The notes beneath the pieces are model-generated. The model worked only from the letters and a program-made list of their open reading frames with translations. It was not told the DNA's origin and did not search any database. A DNA stretch of 5,540 bases from Chloroflexota bacterium (GTDB taxonomy: Bacteria > Chloroflexota > UBA11872 > VXNJ01): the NCBI GenBank assembly GCA_026708165.1, contig JAPOVO010000075.1, positions 1 to 5,540 on the forward strand. Direction: 5' to 3'. Within the stretch, counting starts at the first letter, position 1. Every line of letters starts with the position of its first letter. This document shows, in pieces, positions 1 to 4,939 of this stretch. The translations under genes and the position numbers were made by a program.

Positions 1-52
1 CTCCACGTCGGACGGCAGTGATAACGGGGCTATCTCAGTCTGCTGTGCCGTT

Positions 53-1096
53 CTAAGACCTGCTTTCGGCCAAGCCTTGCAACACCTTATCCGCGGCTTT
101 CGCCTGGTCGGAATCGGGGTCGCGTTGAATCGCGCGCCTGAGATGCAGCGCGGCCCGTTCGTCGCCCTCGCCGGCGAGCACGAGCGCCTCGGCGAAGCCC
201 TTTTCGGAATAGCTCGTATCCTGAGGGACTATCTCGAGGTCAAGCTTCTTCCAGTAATACTGAAGATCGGTCGACTCCCATCCCTGGTAGATCTGCTCCC
301 AGGTGAGCGGGCTATGGGTGCTGAGATGCGGGGTCAGCATTTGCTCGGCGATGGGAATTCCGAAAGCCTGATAGCGATTATCCAGCGATACCCGCAAACG
401 GTCCTCGGTTACGTTCGGGAGAGCCTGATGCAGCGTAAGGCTGTGGAATATGAGGGCGTCGCCCATTTCGTAGTCCGTGGTTACCCAATCTCCCTCTTGC
501 TCGTCGGTATCGACGGTCAAGCTGCCGGCCCCGAGGGAGAAATGGTGATCCAGGACCGTGTTGCGCTTGTGGGAACCCGGCAGAACGGCCAGCCCGCCCA
601 GCGCTATCGGGCAGTCGCCGACCGGAGACCAGCAGGTATAGGTGTCATACGAACCCTGGAAATGCACGAAGTCCTGATGCACGGGCGTGGTGTCCTGGAT
701 GAATTTCGGGAACCACAGGCGCGCGATCTTCATGGGATGCGGCAATACCGCGCCGCCGACGATCTTCTCTATAACGTTCACGACCGAGGGCCAGTGCCCC
801 GACCGGTGAAACGACTCCAGACGGTACGCGTGGTGGTACCCCTCCGCGTATTCAATATCTCCTTCAGCGCAGCGGCGGGAAACGTCAGCGACGCCGTCGA
901 TCAGCTCAGCGTCGCGCCGGATCCACCCCTGGTCGCGAAGCACCGCCAGAATCTCCAGCCGCAAGGCGCGCAACATTTCCGGATCGTGAAGCCTTCGAAA
1001 GAAGAGATAGCCGTCCTCACGGATGCGGCTACGCAGTTCTTCGGCATCGTCGATGGCGTCGTTCGAGGTCCGAAATTCCTTGAGTTCGGTGGCCAT
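53..1096 (-). CDS. Phytanoyl-CoA dioxygenase (PhyH) family Fe(II)/2-oxoglutarate-dependent oxygenase
   Basis: This is a 347-residue protein if it starts at the ATG at 1096. An in-frame TTG at 1117 would add 7 residues. Neither start has a clear Shine-Dalgarno, so ATG is preferred. The N-terminal part (about residues 17-36, with EDGYLFF) is the usual PhyH entry helix and strand. The iron ligands are visible as HQD (H140, D142) and a distal histidine in TLHQALPN (H223). Arginines after it (R233/R235, in DRLRVSLDNRYQ) probably bind 2-oxoglutarate. GGLAVLPGSHKRN near residue 167 is also typical. The family hydroxylates diverse small molecules, so the substrate cannot be read from sequence. The last 40 residues (GDERAALHLRRAIQRDPDSD) resemble a single TPR-like helical hairpin. 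It is a soluble cytoplasmic protein with no signal peptide. It lies just left of the transposon on the same strand as the other host genes, but nothing shows a functional link to them. Confidence 0.9.
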   Translation of the reverse strand: MATELKEFRTSNDAIDDAEELRSRIREDGYLFFRRLHDPEMLRALRLEILAVLRDQGWIRRDAELIDGVADVSRRCAEGDIEYAEGYHHAYRLESFHRSGHWPSVVNVIEKIVGGAVLPHPMKIARLWFPKFIQDTTPVHQDFVHFQGSYDTYTCWSPVGDCPIALGGLAVLPGSHKRNTVLDHHFSLGAGSLTVDTDEQEGDWVTTDYEMGDALIFHSLTLHQALPNVTEDRLRVSLDNRYQAFGIPIAEQMLTPHLSTHSPLTWEQIYQGWESTDLQYYWKKLDLEIVPQDTSYSEKGFAEALVLAGEGDERAALHLRRAIQRDPDSDQAKAADKVLQGLAESRS

Positions 1097-1225
1097 TTGC
1101 TTGCGAATCCAATTCAAATCGGGAGCCGCCGTAGTCTAGCCCTACGGTGTCTGGCGCTCCTCGGTGATCCCCGCCGCTTATTAGAACAGACATTGACACG
1201 CGCAAACTACTTACCCAATGGGTTC

Positions 1226-1246
1226 CGCAACAAGTAGACTTAGGCT
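1226..1246 (+). repeat. Left terminal inverted repeat of the transposon
   Basis: All 21 bases match the reverse complement of 3936-3956. The shared sequence begins CGCAACAAGTAG and ends TTAGGCT. Similarity stops abruptly on both sides (C1225 against T, A1247 against T, when both ends are read inward). It should be the transposase recognition end. Confidence 0.88.
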
Positions 1247-1259
1247 AGAATGACGGCAA

Positions 1260-1307
1260 TGGGCGGGGCATCTGGTGGCTTAAGGAGGACACCCAACACC
1301 CCGCCCA
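1260..1307 (+). promoter_or_regulatory. Leader hairpin enclosing the methyltransferase Shine-Dalgarno
   Basis: A perfect 9-bp stem pairs 1260-1268 with 1299-1307 (TGGGCGGGG with CCCCGCCCA) around a 30-nt loop. The loop contains AAGGAGG at 1282-1288. Within it, a second helix with one mismatch (C1279 with G1288, then GGTG 1274-1277 with CACC 1290-1293) also places the Shine-Dalgarno in a loop. The outer stem ends two bases before the TTG start at 1309. The structure could limit translation of the passenger gene. The dyad is seen in the sequence, while the regulatory role is inferred. Confidence 0.5.
1279..1294 (+). repeat. 16-nt Shine-Dalgarno module, left copy
   Basis: The sequence CTTAAGGAGGACACCC is identical to the reverse complement of 3884-3899, the leader of the transposase gene. 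In the transposase copy the module is followed seven bases after AAGGAGG by ATG. In this copy the equivalent position is ACA, in another frame, so the module is probably a duplicated element end adopted as the leader of the passenger gene. Confidence 0.75.
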
Positions 1308-1308
1308 C

Positions 1309-2793
1309 TTGGGTTATCCTACCCGTCCAATGGCCGCTGCACCATTAAACAGTCCAACGAGCGTCATTTACACGCTCGACAATCTCAAGGTCCTACGCGG
1401 CCTCAATTCGCAGTGCATCGACCTTATATACCTAGACCCACCGTTCAACACGGGTAAGCAGTGGTACAACCCAATCGGCGAAGGTGGCAGCGATGTCGGC
1501 TTTAACGATATCTGGGGATGGGACCGCATCACCGGCGAGACGCTGGAGCAAACAATTGCTCGCCAATGGGAAGAGGAACGGGACTACGCCGGAACTGCCG
1601 TCCGCGAAGTGGTCGAAGCGGCTGTCTCGGCTCACGATCCGACGATGGGCAGCTATTGCGCGTGGATGGCTCCGCGTCTCATCGAAATGCAGCGCGTCCT
1701 CAAAGACACAGGCTCTATCTACCTGCATTGCGACCCGTTCGCCAGTCACTATCTCAAGCTGCTGATGGACGCGATCTTTGGTCAAGAGCACTTCAGGAAT
1801 GAGATCGTATGGAAGCGCAGAACCGGCTCCCTCACCACTACCGGACGCCCCCTCAGATTCGGAGCCATAACCGACTCGATTTTGTTTTATGCCCGCAGTA
1901 ATTCAGCGCCATTCGCTCGCCAATACAGCCTGAACGATCCACAATATCAGCAATATATCGAGAAGCACTTTCGACACCGTGACGACAATGGCCGCCGCTA
2001 TCGAATTGACAACCTAGCCAGCCCATCGCCGCGTCCGAACTTGGTTTATGCCTACAAGGGCTACGAGCCGCCCGCGAATGGTTGGGCTATCTCGCGTGAA
2101 AAGATGGAGCAATGGGATCGTGAAGGGCGGCTCCATTTTCCGAACAAGCCATCAGGACGGATTCAACGCCGCCGTTATAAGGACGAATTGCGAGGGAAGC
2201 TGGTTCAGAGTCTTTGGGCTGACATTCCCGCCATCAATTTTCACGCAAAGGAGCGGCTCGGCTACCCGACACAAAAGCCGCTGGCTTTGCTAGACCGCAT
2301 CATCGCCGCCAGTTCCAACGACGGGGATATCGTTCTAGACCCGTTCGCGGGCTGCGCTACGGCCTGCATCGCCGCTCAAAAGCTAGGCCGCCGCTGGATC
2401 GGCATTGACGTGGAGCCGCAAGCCGTGAAGCTATGCCGAATGCGCCTAATCAACGAGTTGGGATTCGAGGGAATCACGGAGGAATTGACCGTCCCGCCAG
2501 AGAGAAACGACGTGCGGCAGTTGGAGCTTATCCCGCGTAATCGTGCTCTACGGCTCGAATTGTGGCAACGAATGCAGAAGGCTCAAGGCACCGATAATCC
2601 GCCCTGCCGTGGCTGTGGACGCGCCCCTGGCGTCGATTACATGGAAGTCGATCACATCATCCCCCGAAGTAGGGGGGGGGAGCACACGTGGGGCAACGTG
2701 CAGTTGCTATGCGGCCCTTGCAATCGCTCGAAAGGTAACAGGCCGTGGGCAACGTGGCGGCGACAATCGCCGCAGACTCTCGCGCCGCGTTAG
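1309..2793 (+). CDS. Site-specific DNA methyltransferase (adenine- or cytosine-N4) fused to a C-terminal HNH endonuclease
   Basis: This is a 494-residue fusion. Residues 17-380 are a beta-class amino-methyltransferase. The catalytic motif IV (DLIYLDPPFNTGKQW, DPPF at 43-46) comes before the SAM-binding motif (LDPFAGCATA, 343-352), followed by WIGIDVEP. TGSIYLHCDP, IFGQEHFRNEIVWKR and RLGYPTQKPL are family landmarks. The intervening region (about 170-310) probably contains target recognition. Residues 433-480 form an HNH domain with two zinc-binding CxxC pairs (C433/C436, C468/C471), catalytic DH at 448-449, and N463 and N472. One protein could thus methylate and cut, though neither activity nor target site is proven. 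The first in-frame start is TTG 1309, 20 nt after a strong AAGGAGG; the ATG at 1330 is the alternative. The gene is a passenger inside the transposon and converges on the transposase gene. A nine-G run lies in the HNH core. Confidence 0.93.
   Translation: MGYPTRPMAAAPLNSPTSVIYTLDNLKVLRGLNSQCIDLIYLDPPFNTGKQWYNPIGEGGSDVGFNDIWGWDRITGETLEQTIARQWEEERDYAGTAVREVVEAAVSAHDPTMGSYCAWMAPRLIEMQRVLKDTGSIYLHCDPFASHYLKLLMDAIFGQEHFRNEIVWKRRTGSLTTTGRPLRFGAITDSILFYARSNSAPFARQYSLNDPQYQQYIEKHFRHRDDNGRRYRIDNLASPSPRPNLVYAYKGYEPPANGWAISREKMEQWDREGRLHFPNKPSGRIQRRRYKDELRGKLVQSLWADIPAINFHAKERLGYPTQKPLALLDRIIAASSNDGDIVLDPFAGCATACIAAQKLGRRWIGIDVEPQAVKLCRMRLINELGFEGITEELTVPPERNDVRQLELIPRNRALRLELWQRMQKAQGTDNPPCRGCGRAPGVDYMEVDHIIPRSRGGEHTWGNVQLLCGPCNRSKGNRPWATWRRQSPQTLAPR
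2661..2680 (+). repeat. Nine-G homopolymer preceded by five C, in the HNH coding region
   Basis: Bases 2672-2680 are nine consecutive G, preceded by CCCCC (2661-2665) and a 6-nt spacer, so a C5/G5 hairpin can form. The run encodes the RGG of IIPRSRGGEH, immediately after the catalytic DH. With nine G the HNH domain is in frame. Ten G would stop translation at TAA 2736-2738, and eight G would swap the tail for an unrelated frame ending at 2983. Such tracts are classic slippage sites in restriction-modification genes. Confidence 0.85.
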
Positions 2794-2814
2794 GCGAAGC
2801 AGCCCAAAACGGCA

Positions 2815-2853
2815 CGAACGCGAGAACCGCCGCAAAACCGGCCCTCGCGTTCG
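2815..2853. terminator. Strong hairpin between convergent genes, possible terminator
   Basis: A perfect 10-bp stem pairs 2815-2824 (CGAACGCGAG) with 2844-2853 around a 19-nt loop, starting 22 bases past the methyltransferase stop. On the plus strand no T-run follows. On the minus strand a TTTT follows after five bases, so it would work better, if at all, for transposase transcripts. The loop is long for an intrinsic terminator, so the role is uncertain. Confidence 0.35.
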
Positions 2854-2865
2854 CCATCTTTACGG

Positions 2866-2956
2866 GGAGAATGAAGTAGGAAGGACCTACCGGGCCCTCA
2901 GAAAGCCACGGTCGGCTGCTAACCCAGTCGTTGCGGTTCGAGTCCGCCGTTCTCCG
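2866..2956 (+). other. Imperfect class II tRNA-like cloverleaf
   Basis: The stretch folds as a cloverleaf with a long variable arm. Acceptor GGAGAAT (2866-2872) pairs with GTTCTCC (2949-2955), seven pairs including one T-G. The D stem pairs GTAG (2876-2879) with CTAC (2887-2890), with GG in its loop. The anticodon loop is CTCAGAA (2897-2903; CAG, leucine-like). The variable arm is 6 bp (2913-2918 with 2925-2930). The T arm is GCGG-TTCGAGT-CCGC (2933-2947) and abuts the acceptor. Position 73 is G, and no CCA is encoded. Defects are clear: only three good anticodon-stem pairs, mismatches flanking them, an outer T-stem mismatch, and no T8 or A14. It may be a decayed tRNA, a tRNA mimic, or coincidence helped by the common T-arm motif. 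Confidence 0.33.
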
Positions 2957-2997
2957 TTCTCTCCGGTACAGGATAAGACCTGACGACTGATTCTAGC

Positions 2998-3882
2998 CTA
3001 GGCGAAACACCCTCGGAAGAACTGGCCGAATCCGCCGTCCGTTTCGTGGCGGTTGTTGTACTTCCAGCACGCCTCGCCGACGTACAGCGGCGTGTAGTGC
3101 TTGTTGTAGTGGTGGTGAGTCCCGTACCACGCGCGCTTTAGCAGGCTCCAAAATCCCTCGATTGTGTTGGTGTGGAGATCGCCGTCAACGTAGCGTTCCG
3201 AGTGGTTGATCGTGTAGTGGTAGAAGACACCCCGCGCCGCGCGGTACGCGCCGTACTCGTCGGTGATTAGGTCGGAGTCCATGTAAACGGCCTTGCGCAG
3301 GAAGCGCATAACACCGCGTCCGGTAAGGTCGCTGGCGACTTCGGCCACGACTTTGCCGCCGCGCTCAACTGCCCCGATAACGGCCTGCTTGCGACTACTA
3401 CCGCGTCCGCGCGGGGTATCGTTGTCATCGTCTTCGCGCTTGTTGCGTTTGCGGGGCTTGCCGCCAACAAACGTCTCGTCGGCCTCGACGATGCCCTCTA
3501 GGAGAATGTCGCTCTGCTTGTTGGTCATTTCGGCGCGGATTCTCTGGAGCATGAACCAGGCGGATTTTTGATTCAGTTCAAGGTCCCGGCTCAGCTGGTA
3601 GCTGGATACCGACTTCTTGGCGTTTACGACGATGGCGATGCCGAGGAACCATTTCTGAAGCGGGATTTTCGTCTTGGCGAAGATCGTCTTCGATAGCACG
3701 TTGAAGCTGCCCTTGCAGTCGTGGCAATTCCACCGGCCAACAAGATCGTTCTCGGCTTTGCGGGCTACGTCGAACGAGCCGCAGAGCGGGCAGTAGGCTT
3801 TGGGAGTGAAGCGGATGGATTCGAGGAAGTCGATGCATGACTTCTGATCGGGGTACTGGCGGAAAACTTGAATCAGGTTCAT
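2998..3882 (-). CDS. IS1595-family (ISXO2-like) transposase
   Basis: This is a full-length 294-residue transposase. The N-terminus has a zinc ribbon (C31/C34 and C53/C56, in CPLCGS and WNCHDC), the usual DNA-binding module of the family. A helical region follows (about 70-120, with KSVSSYQLSRDLELNQKSAW). The RNase-H-fold catalytic domain starts at GIVEADETFVGGK (D135), continues with LITDEYGAY (D208), and ends in HTNTIEGFWSLLKR (N239 or E242 as third acidic or amide ligand). The closing segment YVGEACWKYNNR is characteristic of ISXO2-like proteins. A basic, charged insertion at 143-165 follows the first aspartate. It starts at ATG 3882 with AAGGAGG seven bases upstream and a good promoter just inside the right terminal repeat. 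No frameshift or missing motif is seen, so it is probably active. Confidence 0.95.
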   Translation of the reverse strand: MNLIQVFRQYPDQKSCIDFLESIRFTPKAYCPLCGSFDVARKAENDLVGRWNCHDCKGSFNVLSKTIFAKTKIPLQKWFLGIAIVVNAKKSVSSYQLSRDLELNQKSAWFMLQRIRAEMTNKQSDILLEGIVEADETFVGGKPRKRNKREDDDNDTPRGRGSSRKQAVIGAVERGGKVVAEVASDLTGRGVMRFLRKAVYMDSDLITDEYGAYRAARGVFYHYTINHSERYVDGDLHTNTIEGFWSLLKRAWYGTHHHYNKHYTPLYVGEACWKYNNRHETDGGFGQFFRGCFA

Positions 3883-3906
3883 CGGGTGTCCTCCTTAAGA
3901 CACCCG
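3883..3906 (-). promoter_or_regulatory. Perfect hairpin with the transposase Shine-Dalgarno in its loop
   Basis: On the minus strand CGGGTGTC (3906-3899) is the exact complement of GACACCCG (3890-3883), leaving an 8-nt loop TTAAGGAG that is most of the Shine-Dalgarno. The stem ends at the base before ATG 3882. The predicted start of the element's own transcript (about 3901) lies inside the 5' arm, so only about three pairs could form in that RNA. Read-through RNA from the adjoining host gene would contain the whole stem. Confidence 0.7.
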
Positions 3907-3907
3907 T

Positions 3908-3936
3908 ATTGTCTCAAAGATCGCCTAAGAAGTCAA
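3908..3936 (-). promoter_or_regulatory. Sigma70-type promoter of the transposase gene
   Basis: On the minus strand the -35 is TTGACT (3936-3931, five of six consensus bases) and the -10 is GACAAT (3913-3908, four of six), with a 17-bp spacer. Predicted initiation is near 3901. The first base of the -35 is the innermost base of the right terminal repeat, so transposase bound at the end would plausibly block it. Confidence 0.6.
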
Positions 3937-4831
3937 GCCTAAGTCTACTTGTTGCGATCACGAATACCGCGATTGACTCGGACAGCCGGAAAAGGATTAT
4001 GTTGCTGGAGAGATAGTGCAATATGGCGAAAGCGGGGAATAGCCACGGAAAGACGTAGTAGGCGCGCCGTGCGGCTGATGGTCGAGACGCTCGGCGGTCC
4101 TGCGATAGGCGCATTGCCGTCTGCACCCGGCTGGCCAGGGACGTAAACGCGATTCGCATCTTCCGCGTGGTATTGCGCAGAGTTCGGGAGACCAAAGGAT
4201 GCGACAGTACCGTTATCGCGATTGCCAGCGCTGCGGCCGCCAGCCCTCCCGCAAGGCGCGCGAGGTCCGGCGTCGATCCCTCGAGAGCGGCTTGCCAACC
4301 TGTTCCTCTCCAAATCACTTCGTAAGCGAGAGGGCCGTAGTCAGTCGGCTCACTATTGAGCGTAAGAGACGCGCCGGATTCCCGCTCGCTGGTCCCGAAC
4401 ATCACGTAATAGTCCAGCTCCCGCTCTGCTCTGCGCTCCGTTGAAACCCAGAGTTGCAACGTGAGTTCTTCGCCGGGGGCAGGTCGGTACGGCGGAAAGA
4501 CGAGAACGTACGGCTCTAGGAGCTTGTTCGGCCTGATTGGAAATCTGACCTGACGCACAGGCTGTTCATCCTGCCCGCGCAGCAACGAGGCGACGACCGG
4601 CGCCTCGCCGCGGTCAAAGCGGGCGCGGGTCCAGATGCGGACCTCTGAAACGATGTCGACGCCGTCCAGGACTTGCTCGACTGATTGGTCGGGCCAAACA
4701 GGACCTATGGCGTCGACAAATTCACCGGAAGACCGCGAGACGAAGCTTGTTTGAGGCAGCAGGCTTGCGAACAGCCCGACACTGACCAATACGAGAACGG
4801 CGGAGATCAGCGGACGGCGAAATTCAGACAA
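3914..4831 (-). CDS. Membrane-anchored host protein of unknown function, 3' end replaced by the transposon
   Basis: This 305-residue frame starts at TTG 4831, the only start available after an in-frame TAA at 4838-4840; no Shine-Dalgarno is seen. An N-terminal membrane anchor (about 8-26) is followed by a region of about 150 residues rich in predicted beta-strand, such as VRQVRFPI and LTLQLWVS, presumably outside the membrane. A second membrane helix (about 189-210), a basic cytoplasmic-type linker (215-257) and a third helix (about 258-281) follow. A further hydrophobic segment has just begun when the transposon intervenes. Residues 292-305, including the TGA stop, are encoded by the element. 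The segment YYVFPWLFPAFAILHYLSSN resembles the membrane domain start of large envelope sulfatase-like proteins. The upstream neighbour is a sulfatase, so a paralogue or partner is possible. I do not recognise the beta-rich domain. Confidence 0.7.
   Translation of the reverse strand: MSEFRRPLISAVLVLVSVGLFASLLPQTSFVSRSSGEFVDAIGPVWPDQSVEQVLDGVDIVSEVRIWTRARFDRGEAPVVASLLRGQDEQPVRQVRFPIRPNKLLEPYVLVFPPYRPAPGEELTLQLWVSTERRAERELDYYVMFGTSERESGASLTLNSEPTDYGPLAYEVIWRGTGWQAALEGSTPDLARLAGGLAAAALAIAITVLSHPLVSRTLRNTTRKMRIAFTSLASRVQTAMRLSQDRRASRPSAARRAYYVFPWLFPAFAILHYLSSNIILFRLSESIAVFVIATSRLRLDFLGDL
3936..3956 (-). repeat. Right terminal inverted repeat of the transposon
   Basis: This is the exact 21-bp inverted counterpart of 1226-1246. 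It lies inside the reading frame of the truncated leftward host gene, whose codon 292 is completed by the first base of the repeat. Confidence 0.88.
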
Positions 4832-4939
4832 GTGTGATTACTAGCGCGCGGTTCATGCCAACCGATTCAAGGAACCGAGGCCGATGTCCAGTGCGTACTA
4901 GCCTAATACAGTCGTCATGCCAAGCACTAAACATGTGGC

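Larger units (their letters stand above)
1226..3956. mobile_element. IS1595-family transposon with a methyltransferase-HNH passenger gene
   Basis: The 2731-bp element is bounded by perfect 21-bp inverted repeats at 1226-1246 and 3936-3956. Inside are an ISXO2-like transposase (-, right half), a DNA methyltransferase-HNH fusion (+, left half), and a noncoding stretch between their convergent ends. A 16-nt subterminal sequence also recurs inverted at 1279-1294 and 3884-3899, at nearly equal distances from the ends (53 and 57 bp). IS1595-family elements are known for sometimes carrying passenger genes, so the architecture fits. I tested 8-bp target duplications, the size usual for this family, at every register across the repeat tips and found none. 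Flank rearrangement, age, or slightly different true boundaries could explain this. The inverted repeats and gene content make the element itself secure, but the exact outer base is less certain. Confidence 0.88.

Noticed and set aside
1118..1225. Promoter or remaining gene fragment between the left end and the PhyH gene
   Set aside because: The best hexamers (TTGCGC, TAATAA on the minus strand) match only three of six bases each. One minus-strand frame is open but short and featureless.
77..1237. Long plus-strand reading frame of 386 codons opposite the PhyH gene
   Set aside because: Its translation shows no recognisable domain, and the opposite strand encodes a protein with complete PhyH motifs. 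It is an antisense shadow.
1223..1251. Promoter for the methyltransferase with -10 TAGAAT at 1246-1251
   Set aside because: The -10 matches five of six bases, but no acceptable -35 lies 15-18 bp upstream. It remains a weak possibility only.
1259..1348. Small ATG frame of 29 codons in the methyltransferase leader (possible leader peptide)
   Set aside because: No ribosome site precedes it, the codons lie across the hairpin and Shine-Dalgarno, and it shows no attenuator-like run of residues.
2543..2983. Plus-strand frame of 146 codons overlapping the end of the methyltransferase gene
   Set aside because: Low-complexity, arginine-rich translation with no domain. It matters only as the tail that would be read after loss of one G in the nine-G run.
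1218..3964. Target-site duplication flanking the element
   Set aside because: Comparing 8-mers at every register across the repeat tips gave at most four matching positions, so none is claimed.
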